Positions 21,401-30,847 of a stretch of 64,000 bases of DNA are shown one piece after another. A program made the position numbers and the translations under genes. The stretch covers positions 186,001 to 250,000 of the forward strand of contig JACATO010000609.1 in assembly GCA_018389105.1 (NCBI GenBank), in the 5' to 3' direction. Position 1 is the first letter of the stretch, and each line of letters opens with the position of its first letter. The stretch comes from Nautilus pompilius (Eukaryota; Mollusca; Cephalopoda; Nautilida; Nautilidae). Below the pieces are notes generated by a model, which ran no database searches, had not been told where the DNA came from, and saw nothing but the letters and a program-made list of their open reading frames with translations.

Positions 21401-23187
21401 TCCTCTTGAGTATTATCATAGGTCTAGTCCAGGCACTCTCTGGTTTCCTACCTCAGCAGAGCAAGATTTCTAGCAGGAACTTTCTAGAGTGTGTACCGAT
21501 GAGATGACTTTTGTGAATGTTTTTGAACAGTATCACCCAACCTGGATTCAGGTTCAAAGGTTTACCACATTTATGCTGGTAACATGGCTAGCCAAGTAGG
21601 GCTAACACCCACCTTACCCTCCAATTGACCCGTATATCGAGGAAAAAGTTCCTTTTGGAGAGAGCAGGTGGCTTTAGTCAAAGAGGGCAGCCAAGGGATT
21701 AGTGAAGTTATTATTAGGAGTGGTGACTTGGAACACTCTTCAGATTATCATCATCATTTTGCCCTTCATTTTTTAAAAAACAAAAAGTATAAATATTTTT
21801 TTAAATCTGTTAAATAACCGACTAATCTGAATAAGTAATTTAAACTCCACCCCTGGGAATGAGACACAGGTAAATTTGCAACAAAAAAATGTTTTGACCA
21901 ATTACAATACTTGCAAAGTAAATAGATTCTTCACAATAACACATATTTTCACATGGTTATTTTAAGGGTCCAATGAGACATTCCAGTTGTACAATTACTT
22001 GATATCTGATGTAGACATTAAAATTTATGAATTTATTCTTCTTTTTTGTAAAATTACAGCATTACAAATTTTTTTAATGACTAAATTAAATAAAATTTAA
22101 GCCATTGTTAAATAACTTAAGCTTTTAGAGTCCATATCACATTTACTTCACTATATTGTCATTACAATGCAAATTTAATGCAATTGATAACCGTTCTAAA
22201 ATACTGTTATTAAATTATTTTAACTGTATAAAATTAGGCATTAAAATATAGGATGTTTGAAAGAACTGAAGTCTAAATTTAAACACTTTTTAAAATTCTC
22301 ATGAATAATAAAGGTTTTAAAGAACAAATGTTCATAGATGGTCACAAACATGTTCCAGTCTATTCATTGCATAACTGACTCATCATCATGCCAAAAAAAA
22401 TCAGATGTATTTCAAAATGGTATGTGGCATCCATTTAGGGGTAAATGAGAACTCTATGAATGTGTAGGATAACCAATTGCCCTTCTACAGGAAGGGGATG
22501 CGATGAAGAAAAAAAAATTTTTTTTTTTTGCATTTTATGATTAAACTTGACATAGTGGGAATGAACGTGTAGTTTTAAAGAGTATGGCTAATATAAAAAA
22601 TAAGAAAAAAGACATTACCTACTGCTGAATGGTCGCACCCTAACTGCTACTGTCAGACTACTCTTATCCTCCTGCTCTACTTCAAAATCACACTCGTCTA
22701 TCCCAGCATAAGATCTGGGCAAATCAACAGCACTGAAACATTCGGGAGTGTCAGATGTTTTGAAATCAAAACTGTGTCGCTGCATTCCTTTTATTGGTGT
22801 CACCTTCTCTGCAAAACGCCGTACATAGCCCAATTTCCCTTCTGTTGTGTTTCTTCTGGTGACCTGCTGTTGAGGCTGGATGCTTTCTTCAGCTTCTAAA
22901 ATACTTTTACCAGAGCTAGAAGATGACAGAGTGGTGGATGTCAAACTAGAAGAGTCGGAATCAGGTCGATCTCGAAGGTTTTCCTTATTGCTTTCATATT
23001 CTTCAGCATTTGAGCTGGATTTGCAAAATGGTTTCCGATAGTTCTTCCGGGGTGATCTTGGACCAAAAGATTCAGTTTTTATGCGCCCTGTGGTCTGTGT
23101 ACCACCAAGTGAGGTCTCCTTTGTTTCAATATTGAATGTGACTGCCTGCACATTTTTGTGCTTGCGAGGCGATTTTGTTGAAGTCAT
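113..23187 (-). CDS. KIF14: KIF14-like kinesin-3 motor gene, 22 coding exons, 3' part beyond window
   Basis: Spliced minus-strand gene for a plus-end-directed mitotic kinesin. In known animals KIF14 works at the central spindle and midbody with PRC1 and citron kinase during cytokinesis. The exons give about 1030 residues: an N-terminal extension (1-176), a motor domain (about 177-545) with P-loop GQTGSGKSY, switch I NDKSSRSH and switch II DLAGSER, a neck/coiled coil, an FHA domain (about 640-725), then a helical stalk. The order motor-then-FHA after a long N-terminal extension, and the near-identical block [16 protein letters not shown] before the FHA domain, separate KIF14 from KIF1/KIF13/KIF16. 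Vertebrate KIF14 is about 1650 residues, so roughly the last third lies left of position 1. Splice sites are GT-AG except one U12-like intron. Oddities are a one-base frameshift in exon 2 and a phase clash between exons 21 and 22. The gene is otherwise intact, so I read it as functional. Confidence 0.93.
422..449. repeat. TA dinucleotide microsatellite
   Basis: About 14 TA units in the KIF14 intron left of exon 21. Confidence 0.9.
647..905 (-). other. Unrecognised protein-like fragment in KIF14 intron
   Basis: The minus frame reads [20 protein letters not shown] then [19 protein letters not shown], with a further open stretch on the far side of one stop ([19 protein letters not shown]). Codon use looks protein-like rather than random, but I do not recognise the family. 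It could be a decayed retroelement. I found no good splice sites that would make it the missing KIF14 exon. Confidence 0.3.
1279..1440 (+). mobile_element. GIY-YIG endonuclease fragment, Penelope-like retroelement remnant
   Basis: The plus-strand frame reads [17 protein letters not shown], a gap, [17 protein letters not shown]. This has the order Y..QC..C...Y.G...R...H....SA...HC of the GIY-YIG nuclease that ends Penelope-like elements. The ET after YIG has been lost and there is no reverse transcriptase nearby, so it is a dead fragment, antisense in the last KIF14 intron of the window. Confidence 0.55.
2442..2582 (-). CDS. KIF14: KIF14 exon 21: C-terminal stalk
   Basis: Reads [20 protein letters not shown] then [20 protein letters not shown] and LMRDIYE. 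The F..KL..M.E.YE end matches KIF14. Acceptor TTTTCTAG/A, donor GAG/GTATTT, phase 0. This does not join exon 22 in frame. Confidence 0.88.
3071..3307 (-). CDS. KIF14: KIF14 exon 20: C-terminal stalk
   Basis: 79 codons beginning [20 protein letters not shown] and ending [17 protein letters not shown]. The end matches the M..EAN.IS..L segment of KIF14 after its second coiled coil. Acceptor ATTCTTAG/T, donor GTT/GTGAGT; phase 0. Confidence 0.9.
3859..6093 (+). mobile_element. Tigger/pogo-type DNA transposon, decayed, 2.2 kb, TA target duplication
   Basis: Ends CTGTCACTCCT... and ...AGGAGTGACAG form inverted repeats flanked by TA at 3857-3858 and 6094-6095. The interior encodes a broken CENP-B/DDE transposase: N-terminal helix-turn-helix [16 protein letters not shown] near 4170, central [16 protein letters not shown] near 4780, and C-terminal VWKKLCPDF then [17 protein letters not shown] near 5220-5390. 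All are close to the TIGD1/Tigger family. Several stops and frame changes make it inactive. It lies antisense in the KIF14 intron between exons 19 and 20. Confidence 0.85.
5160..5564 (+). pseudogene. Longest open piece of the Tigger transposase
   Basis: 134 codons of the C-terminal part of the transposase. [20 protein letters not shown] followed by an [20 protein letters not shown] block and [13 protein letters not shown] corresponds to the region after the last catalytic Asp in TIGD1-type proteins. It is followed in another frame by [20 protein letters not shown] and MDPNNKRF, also typical. It has no own start context and is part of the dead element. Confidence 0.75.
6177..6233 (-). CDS. KIF14: KIF14 exon 19: linker, 57 bp
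   Basis: Reads [19 protein letters not shown] between acceptor CTATCCAG/C and donor AAA/GTAAGT; 19 codons, phase 0. The intron after it holds the Tigger-like transposon. Confidence 0.82.
6797..6850 (-). CDS. KIF14: KIF14 exon 18: coiled coil, 54 bp
   Basis: Reads [18 protein letters not shown] between acceptor TTCTTGAAG/C and donor GCT/GTAAGT; 18 codons, phase 0 both ends. The acceptor tract is weaker than its neighbours, so the 5' edge is slightly less sure. Confidence 0.8.
7246..7387 (-). CDS. KIF14: KIF14 exon 17: coiled coil
   Basis: Reads [20 protein letters not shown] then [20 protein letters not shown] and RSLSEIL. Charged, heptad-like, no Pro: coiled coil. Acceptor ATCTCTAG/A, donor CTG/GTATCA, phase 0 end. 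Confidence 0.88.
7519..8437. mobile_element. Probable second pogo-like element, non-coding remnant
   Basis: The left end CAGTCGAACCTGTCTTAG and the reverse complement of the right end, CAGTCAAACCCAAGAG, share CAGTCRAACC, a common pogo/Tigger terminus. TA follows the right end; the left flank is CG, so the duplication is not clean. The GC-richer interior contrasts with the AT-rich intron. No transposase motif was found, so this may be a non-autonomous or deleted copy. Confidence 0.45.
8930..9031 (-). CDS. KIF14: KIF14 exon 16: post-FHA stalk
   Basis: Reads [20 protein letters not shown] then [13 protein letters not shown]. The FHA domain closes with RLNH (RFNH elsewhere), then DFE.AK.EL starts the next coiled coil. 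Acceptor TTTTCCAG/G, donor AAAG/GTAAAA. Confidence 0.92.
9363..9400 (-). CDS. KIF14: KIF14 exon 15: FHA domain, 38-bp small exon
   Basis: Reads [12 protein letters not shown](R), the last FHA strand (GDR...G..H.FRFNHP in kinesin-3). Only 38 bases; acceptor GTTATAG/G, donor TTTAG/GTAAGT. It was found from protein continuity because it is too short to stand out by length. Confidence 0.93.
10369..10471 (-). CDS. KIF14: KIF14 exon 14: FHA domain
   Basis: Reads [20 protein letters not shown] then [19 protein letters not shown] is the conserved FHA loop. Acceptor TTTGCAG/C, donor CAT/GTAAGT. Confidence 0.94.
10866..11050 (-). CDS. KIF14: KIF14 exon 13: start of FHA domain
   Basis: Reads [40 protein letters not shown] and [42 protein letters not shown] is diagnostic for kinesin-3 FHA entry. 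GR...S..H..L.G..I...H is the phosphopeptide-binding core. Acceptor TATTCCAG/A, donor CATTG/GTGAGA. Confidence 0.96.
11225..11288 (-). CDS. KIF14: KIF14 exon 12: coiled coil before FHA
   Basis: Reads [21 protein letters not shown], a highly charged helix equivalent to the W..K...AE.RK.QE.. segment before the kinesin-3 FHA domain. Acceptor TCTCATAG/A, donor GAG/GTAAAA, phase 0 end. Confidence 0.92.
11592..11730 (-). CDS. KIF14: KIF14 exon 11: neck and coiled coil
   Basis: Reads [20 protein letters not shown] then [20 protein letters not shown] and MEQINR. The LR.EI..L helix starts the neck coil, and the charged heptad-like stretch continues as coiled coil. Acceptor TTAAAG/T, donor AATAG/GTAAGC. 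Confidence 0.92.
11820..11893 (-). CDS. KIF14: KIF14 exon 10: motor/neck junction
   Basis: Reads (R)[20 protein letters not shown] then RIIR, the conserved YA..A..I.N...VNED block that ends kinesin-3 motors. The frame fixes the first base at 11893 (G, completing Arg). A U12 branch-like CCTTAAC lies at 11909-11903. Donor AGAT/GTATGT, ending with one base of the next codon. Confidence 0.9.
12683..12781 (-). CDS. KIF14: KIF14 exon 9: end of motor core, followed by a U12-type donor
   Basis: Completes the Trp codon and reads [20 protein letters not shown], then [12 protein letters not shown]. Acceptor TCCTATAG/G is ordinary. The coding match runs to TTA-AG at 12683 and is followed immediately by ATATCCTTTC, the U12-type 5' splice consensus, with no usable GT donor in frame. 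Confidence 0.92.
13150..13280 (-). CDS. KIF14: KIF14 exon 8: motor domain, alpha-4/alpha-5
   Basis: Reads [20 protein letters not shown] then [20 protein letters not shown] and VLTW. INKSL..LG.VI..L and VPYR.S.LT are the microtubule-binding face of the motor. Acceptor CATTTTTAG/G, donor TG/GTAATT, ending in phase 2. Confidence 0.95.
13573..13750 (+). repeat. Dispersed 178-bp repeat, copy 1
   Basis: Shares with 14383-14560 the blocks GCCATGAAGCTATCGTACAA, GTGCCAAC, ATTTGTAGT, ATTTGACT and TTGTTGGGAAT in the same order and spacing. Both copies are plus-oriented in the KIF14 intron between exons 7 and 8. Probably a SINE or MITE family of this genome; I see no clear tRNA head. Confidence 0.75.
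14383..14560 (+). repeat. Dispersed 178-bp repeat, copy 2
   Basis: Direct partner of 13573-13750, about 810 bp away. Both copies begin TAGTTTTG and end near TTGTTGGGAAT. They differ by scattered substitutions, which argues for independent insertion or an old duplication rather than an assembly artefact. Confidence 0.75.
14831..14947 (-). CDS. KIF14: KIF14 exon 7: motor domain, switch II
   Basis: Reads [20 protein letters not shown] then [26 protein letters not shown] is switch II. Acceptor CTTCTCAG/A, donor CGT/GTAAGT; 39 codons, phase 0. Confidence 0.96.
15501..15608 (-). CDS. KIF14: KIF14 exon 6: motor domain, switch I
   Basis: Reads [20 protein letters not shown] then [22 protein letters not shown] is switch I, which senses the ATP gamma-phosphate. 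Acceptor TTTAAG/G, donor AAG/GTGACT; 36 codons, phase 0. Confidence 0.96.
15827..15910 (-). CDS. KIF14: KIF14 exon 5: motor domain
   Basis: Reads [20 protein letters not shown] then VNSFEDIQ, matching the LRVREHP.LGPYVEGL loop-8 region of kinesin-3. Acceptor TCTGTAG/T, donor CAA/GTAAGT; 28 codons, phase 0. Confidence 0.95.
16981..17079 (-). CDS. KIF14: KIF14 exon 4: motor domain ([14 protein letters not shown])
   Basis: Reads [20 protein letters not shown] followed by [24 protein letters not shown] is the hallmark central strand/helix of kinesin motors. Acceptor CTGTCAG/G, donor CCT/GTAAGT; 33 codons, phase 0 at both ends. Intron 3 upstream carries a hAT transposon. Confidence 0.95.
17471..19449 (+). 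mobile_element. hAT-family DNA transposon, decayed, 2.0 kb, 8-bp target duplication
   Basis: Ends CAGGGACCCTTAAC and GTTGGAGATCCCTG are imperfect inverted repeats. They are flanked by GTCTATTA (17463-17470) and GTCTATTG (19450-19457), an 8-bp duplication as hAT elements make. Near 19020-19140 the plus frame reads [20 protein letters not shown] and, after a shift, [12 protein letters not shown]-like residues. This is the C-terminal hAT dimerisation motif (CEQ.FS...K). Stops and shifts elsewhere make it inactive. It is antisense in KIF14 intron 3. Confidence 0.82.
19561..19651 (-). CDS. KIF14: KIF14 exon 3: motor domain
   Basis: Reads (S)[18 protein letters not shown] and then [12 protein letters not shown], the loop following the P-loop helix (SYTMMG...GIIPRF in kinesin-3). 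Acceptor TTTTTTTTCAG/C, donor ATG/GTAAAC. It completes the serine codon split from exon 2 and ends in phase 0. Confidence 0.92.
20515..20768 (-). CDS. KIF14: KIF14 exon 2: motor core with P-loop; contains a 1-base frameshift
   Basis: After acceptor TATTTTAG/G the exon reads [17 protein letters not shown] and continues to NKYDL. It then has to change frame near 20673-20678 to give [36 protein letters not shown] and [14 protein letters not shown]. Without the shift a stop follows soon after. One missing base, probably a T in TTAATTATGA, restores the conserved kinesin frame. GQTGSGKS is the ATP-binding P-loop. Donor TTACAG/GTATGT. Confidence 0.9.
22619..23187 (-). CDS. KIF14: KIF14 exon 1: start codon, N-terminal extension, first motor strand
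   Basis: Starts [14 protein letters not shown] and ends in [14 protein letters not shown], the first beta-strand of every kinesin motor (VRVRP). The acceptor is a long T-tract then TTTGCAG just before 23200, so 13 bases of 5'UTR precede the ATG. The donor is AG/GTAATG at 22618. The extension (1-176) is Ser/Lys/Arg rich and probably disordered. It has two SPRK motifs (S6, S45) and TPIK (T130), all full CDK consensus, and KENLRDRP at 68-75, a textbook KEN box. In known KIF14 this region binds PRC1; here that is inference. It is shorter than the roughly 350-residue vertebrate extension. Confidence 0.93.
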
Positions 23188-23200
23188 AGTTAAAATTTTT

Positions 23201-24613
23201 CTGCAAATAAAAAAAAAAAATTATAATGCAGTATGCGAAGGATAGAAAACTGGTTTTGCTTTGTGTGCGCGCGCATGAGCATGTAATGTTGGACTTTAGG
23301 TGAATAATGAAATATAACTGATCTTCTTGGATAAATTCACCTCTCTTAATGATGGCTGTTCACCTTCAAGCTTCAACACAGATTACAACTCCTGGCAATA
23401 TACTTGCTGATATTGCGATAGCTGGACAAGTGTTTTTGCTTCTCTTTTTGCATTCAACATTATCTAATACTCTCAGCATTTGCTGTGCAATTCTTTGGAT
23501 TGTCCTGCTTGTGGAACTGTTTCAAATTCATAATCACCATATCGATGGTAAGCGTTTCAATTCCCCCAATATTCAAAGCAATCGTCTGTGAGAATTCTTT
23601 TTATTCTGAAAGTCGTATTCCTTTGAAGAAACTGGTCATGTTAATATATTTATGGTCTGCTACAAAAAAGTAAGTAGAAAAGTGTTAGTTAGACTAACAT
23701 ATCATTGACAATTGGGAAAAACTTTTGCAAAAGGAGTGCGAGTAGTACCTTGAGAGCAATCCTCAGCAACTTAGAGGAATGGATGAATAGGGGGACCCAA
23801 TTGTAGTATAAATCTGCAAGTCAAAGTTATCCATTGTATATACCACCAGAGCTGATGGCGTATAAGACTTTGGGTTTTTGACAGAAATGAACACAGGATG
23901 GGAAACATTTTCAGTGAAGATGCCTGACTGAACAGCTGAAACTTTATTACCGATTATTGAGCAATGGATATTGCTTGGCATCATTATCATTTCTGATGGG
24001 TGGGCATCTTATACTCATAATAATGAAATTCAGGATAACATTTATATGCATGAAGTTGTTTGTAAGCGTAATTTCTGTTGATCCACTGGATGACAATATT
24101 CATACCCTGAAAATTGAAAATGTTTAGATGCATGCAAAACAAAAAATCTGATGTATGTTTGAAACAAACAATGCATTGTTTCCTTCTCATTTGCCCAAGT
24201 TTATTTGGCTTCAATGCAACAGACATGAAAAAAATTTCATATGGCTCCTTAATGTGATATATGGACTCCATACTTTTAAAGCAATTTGTATGTGATAGTA
24301 GATTTGCCCTCTAAATCGACTTGTGATCAGATCTTGTTTTGTTTTTTGTCGATGTCAGTTATACTTTATTTAGGCCATAAAAATTTGAATTGAATCAAAA
24401 TAAAAAAACCAAATTTAAATTTAAATATTCTACTTTTTTCATCAATTCCAATCAGCATTCTATTAATATTAGTAAAATCATTAAGCTGACTTTATAACAT
24501 CTAAACCTCATTTCTGAAGATCTAATTTTAAAACATATGCGTGTAACGGAGAATGAATGAGTAGAAAGCGATCAGTACCCGCAAGTTATTAATACAGAAA
24601 ACTGAGGACTTAC
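23201..24613 (-). other. KIF14 5'UTR intron with unrecognised protein-like stretches
   Basis: Probable first intron between the UTR exon and the coding start. Minus frames hold open stretches such as VFISVKNPKSYTPSALVVYT (within 23763-23990) and IGGIETLTIDMVIMNLKQFH (about 23500-23590). They look like fragments of one decayed coding sequence, but I cannot name it. An alternating GTGTGCGCGCGCATG patch lies near 23260. Confidence 0.35.
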
Positions 24614-24760
24614 TTCCAAAATCACATTGGCCAGTAAATTATATTCAAAAATCAATAACCAAATAACAACGGCACCGTCACAAATCCAGCTGAACAATTT
24701 TAAAATGGCCGGGCTGCGTCCAACCAATCGACTGCGTCGGTCTCGTCAGCTGACCTACTT
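24614..24760 (-). promoter_or_regulatory. Candidate KIF14 promoter and 5'UTR exon
   Basis: On the minus strand a strong donor GGAA/GTAAGT ends at 24614 and could splice to the UTR acceptor at 23200. Upstream of it lie a CCAAT box (plus-strand CCAATCG at 24724-24730), a GGCCATTTTA YY1-like element near 24702-24710 and TTTGAA (plus TTCAAA at 24644-24649), the core of the CHR element of cell-cycle genes. The stretch is less AT-rich and keeps its CpGs. CCAAT plus CHR is the usual wiring of G2/M genes, which fits KIF14. The exact transcription start is unknown. Confidence 0.45.
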
Positions 24761-24839
24761 CAGAAAGCGGTTAGTTTTAACGACCAAAAAAATTTTTGTT
24801 TGTTGTTGTTTTTTTTTTCTCTTTCTTTTAATGCGGTGA

Positions 24840-25098
24840 ATAAAATGAATTAGGTCGCACACCACCTAAAAATATTAATGAGGCGTTTTGTAAAAAAAAG
24901 TAATTAAATCATGCGTGTAGACTGCAAGTAGATAACAAATAAGTAAATTAGTTTTTTTTTTTTTTTTTTACTTATTGTGAAAGACAGAAAATAAGTGAGC
25001 GAATAAAGGGAAACCACTTAAAACTTTGTAAAAAAAAAAAAAAAGAAAAAAAGAAAGAGAGTAAAGTAAGCTCCCTTACATCGTTAGCTGGAATACAG

Positions 25099-25137
<39 letters not shown>

Positions 25138-26850
25138 ACCTACCTAACTAAATGAATAAATACATAGATAAATAAATGAAAATCACTGACCTGGACCATA
25201 ATACTAAACTTTGACCCAGATAAACCTGAACACTTCCTGAAATAAGCTGAAGAGAAGAGAAAAAACCTAATGCATTCCAGGAAACGTTCGGTTTTTGTTG
25301 TTTTTTTTTAGCGGATGGAAAAGGTTACCATTTTCCATAACTCGGGCTATATTGACCAGTGTTAGAAAAAATAATACGAGCTGTTCAAATGCTATCGCCG
25401 GCAGCAAAATCTTACACATTCTATAGATCCGAAAAAGATGGATACATTTGTTTGTTTTTTTTTATTGCTGAGCTAACGCGTATTACTAAACATCATAATA
25501 AAATCTTCTTTGAATCATCTCCAAGGCACGCATATCTTTGCACGATTTAGGCTTACTCCAAGATCTTTCAATCTTTCCGAGGCTTAAACATGAAAATTAG
25601 AGATCAGAGGCTCCAACCCCCGAGGTATCTGGGCCGATAGCGACATTCAGATCTCAGCAGTTGTTTCTAAAACTATTCGCTGGACTGGACTATGAAACGA
25701 AAGTAATTCCCGGCCACCTATGCCAAGCATTCCTACATCAGTTTACCAAAAGTGTGGGTGGGACGGTATCATTGTTTTTACACGGATCGGGGTTTTAAAA
25801 AATAACCAATATTGTTATCTTTCTTTAACGGTTAACTATTGGCATCTTCAAGAATTTCTTTTATAAATGGCTTAACCATGACTTTTCAGAACGAAAGCCT
25901 TGTCGACTATTTTTGGCCGTGCTACGTTGCCACAGTGAACAACAATTTCCTCATTAACTGTGTTTCCGAGCATATGTTAAACTGACTGACCTGTTATTAT
26001 CAGGACCATACATAAACATCTTGAAATATTAAAGTGAGATTGGCCTGTTTCCATTTTAAATGCGCATTCCCAAAACTTTGTGATTTCTTCAAAGATCCTA
26101 ATTAAATAGTAACATATCTGTTGATTGGGCAATTTGAATTGGACTAAACACAAATGATATTCTTATTACTGCAGCATTTACATCATTTATATTGTCACTT
26201 ACATTACAAGAGTCAAAACGCAACAACAACAACCGGGCTTATAATGACAGTAGCTGTTACCTGGGCTTCATGTCCTTGTCATACTATTGACGTTTAAGAA
26301 TAAATATTGAAGGCGTGTAAAACAATTATAAAATCACTACAGTTGCTTCGCTGTTATATCAATAATATATGCATTGATAATCATCCCCTTAACCTGGAGA
26401 TCTCTTATAAGCTACAACAGCTCGAATTTTCTGATATTAACTCCATGAGCTGTTCATCAAACTAAAATGTAGCAGATGTGTCGAAAGAAGGATTGAGAAT
26501 GAATGGGTTATCAAACTTCTGCCGGCTGTGAGCTCGAGATTACTACTTCTGATCGCGAGAACAAGAAAAAATCCATCTTTAACGCCTGTCATAACAAACC
26601 GAAAATCGTTTTTATATGGAATTTACATGGCATTTACTGTAAATTCCGTCTTTACGTAGTATACACAGGACATTAAATGTGAAAGATAGTGAATACCAAT
26701 CATTAAAGATGATATAAAGGCGAACCTTTCTCCCACTACTTGGATGGTTATCACTGATTTACCTGATACTAGATTATATCGCCGTGTATAGGAAATATTT
26801 GTCGAATACAACAAATACTAAACGCATCATAATTACAGCTGTAATTCGCC
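24840..26850. other. No gene seen
   Basis: AT-rich DNA upstream of the KIF14 promoter with poly-A/T runs. Short open frames show no recognisable motif or splice structure. Confidence 0.5.
25102..25133. repeat. CT microsatellite
   Basis: About 15 perfect CT units in AT-rich DNA upstream of KIF14. Confidence 0.9.
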
Positions 26851-26856
26851 GTTCTC

Positions 26857-29039
<2,183 letters not shown>

Positions 29040-29631
29040 TAGTCCGACCACGTGAAGACCATGTCAGCTGACTACCAAAGCGTGAAAGGGTTACTGTTCG
29101 AGTATACCACGTGCTGGCGTCTCGTGCATGCTGCGTAAGTCGCCAGATATTCGTTAAAATTTAATTTTAAACTTCTATGGAAAGAGTTGCACACGGATAT
29201 GCGCCCTGAGTGTACAATATATCAGTTTTGCGCGAGAACGTCATGAGGCGGAGTACTGAGGCTGGAGATTAGGATATTTCTTGTTTTAGACATCACGTTT
29301 GTAGGAGAGGGAGAGAGAAAAGCGTTGGTTGTTGCTGCATTTTTATTAAGAGGTAATTTAAATTTGCGACACCCGTGGGCAGTCATCGGGCGCTTACAGC
29401 CGTCGGAGATCCACTGCAGGCAGGGATTGGCTCGGCAATTGCGGTGACATGGCCGCTGTCGAGATAACCTCCATCGCGAGCAATGGCGGCCAGTCGGTGA
29501 GAGTCCGCGAAGAAAGCGGATAGCGGCTGGCGACAGTCAGAGGATGAACGCCAACCGGAGTTACGTGCATGACTCGGGTTGCTACAGCCAGCGGCTGCCG
29601 ACAGAAACGTTGCCGTAAACGGCGGTAATTA
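29040..29631 (+). promoter_or_regulatory. CpG-rich candidate promoter/first exon of a plus-strand gene
   Basis: Two palindromic CACGTG E-boxes (about 29049 and 29108) and a CAGCTG lie upstream of a stretch that keeps many CpGs (about 29380-29630). That stretch has two ATG-led peptides: MAAVEITSIASNGGQS, followed by a possible donor TCG/GTGAGA, and further on MNANRSYVHDSGCYSQRLPT followed by ETLP and a possible donor CC/GTAAAC. CpG retention in an AT-rich genome suggests an unmethylated promoter. I do not recognise either peptide; the first could be an upstream open frame. No downstream exon was identified. Confidence 0.4.
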
Positions 29632-30127
29632 TTAGGTCGTTACAAAAGTTTTGTCGGTTTTTATATTATGATTATTTGGGGTTCATCTTTTGCCTGCTTG
29701 TGAAGGTGTACGTAGATCAGTTATACATCGTTTTGTAGTGTGTTCTCTGGCATACATTATGCAAAACCTACCTTTTAAAAACCATAAAATGGATATTTGT
29801 TTCAGGGTTCTCAGTGAAGCGTGAATAGAAAAGTTGTTAGTGCCATTTTGCTTCACGAGTTCAAACTGGGCCACGAAGCGAGCGCACAACAAGTGAGCGC
29901 ACAGTACAACGATGGTCTGTAAAGTTTCGGTCAGGAGATGAGAGCCTCGAAGATGAGGAACGTAGCGGACACCCTTCCAGCTGTGATGACGACAGTCTGA
30001 AAGCCTCGGTTGAAGCCGATGCAAGAAATTGCTGGAAAGCTTGATGTAAGCACTGCAACTGTTTCCTGAATTCTTGACGCAATCGGCCAGGTGAAACAGC
30101 TTGACAAGTGGGCATCCCACGAGTTGA

Positions 30128-30424
30128 ATGAACAACAACAAAATCGTCGATTGGAGATCTGCTCTTCGTTTGTCATATGAAACAAAAACGACCCATTTCT
30201 TGACCGAATTATTACGTGTGATGAAAAATGGACCCTTTAAGACAATCAAAAACGATCAGCAAAGTGGCTCGCCAGAGACAAGGCGCCTAACCCTATTCCA
30301 GAACCCAGCCTCCAACCCAAAGAAGGTCATGGTCACTGTCTGGTGGACTGCAACTGGTGTCATCCACTATAACTTCTTGCAACCTGGTGAAACCATCACA
30401 GATGAAGGGTACTGTGGTGAATGA
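30128..30424 (+). pseudogene. Mariner transposase, central fragment
   Basis: 98-codon open piece carrying KKVMVTVWWTATGVIHYNFL and PGETITDEGYCGE, the hydrophobic WW...G..HYEFL core between the first and second catalytic Asp of mariner transposases. Confidence 0.85.
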
Positions 30425-30466
30425 AACATTGTTCATCAGAAGCTCTCCCAACGACAGCCAGCAATA

Positions 30467-30649
30467 ATGAATCGAAGAGACCCAATCCTGATCCACGACA
30501 GTGCTCGTCCTCATGTTGCAAAAGTGACTCTTCAGAAACTGAACAGGTTGGGGTACGAAGTTCTCCCTCACCCAGCCCATTCACCACCTTGTCAAACACC
30601 TCGACAGCTTCCTCAGTATGAAATCTTTCTTCAATCAAGCAGCCATTAA
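30467..30649 (+). pseudogene. Mariner transposase, C-terminal fragment
   Basis: 60-codon piece reading [20 protein letters not shown] then [29 protein letters not shown] holds the second catalytic Asp. The third-Asp motif SPDL has decayed to SPPC, and a frame change follows. Confidence 0.85.
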
Positions 30650-30847
30650 AACTGCCTCCCAACAGTTTATCGATTCCAGAAATCCAGATTTTTTTCAAAA
30701 TGATATAGATGCGCTTGTAACTGGTTGGCAGAAGTTTATTGATTATAATGGAACTTACTCTGATTGATAAACTTCACGTTCAGCAGCGATATGAAGTCTC
30801 GTTGTTGCGGTTAAAAAAACTGACAAAACTTTTGTAACGACCTAATA

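Larger units (their letters stand above)
29632..30845 (+). mobile_element. Mariner transposon (SETMAR/Hsmar1-like), decayed, 1.2 kb
   Basis: 31-bp terminal inverted repeats starting TTAGGTCGTTACAAAAG match at 30 of 31 positions and are flanked by TA (29630-29631 and 30846-30847). The length is typical of mariner. The interior, in several frames, gives PKKVMVTVWWTATGVIHYNF then LQPGETIT, and [20 protein letters not shown] then [14 protein letters not shown]. The middle D of the DD34D triad is in HDSARPH. In-frame stops and frame changes near 30120-30180, 30420 and 30600 mean it is dead. It sits at the end of the CpG-rich region. Confidence 0.92.

Noticed and set aside
24627-24839. Divergent plus-strand gene starting MAGLRPTNRLRRSRQ at the KIF14 promoter
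   Set aside because: No donor where the plausible coding part ends; it runs into poly-T low-complexity sequence.
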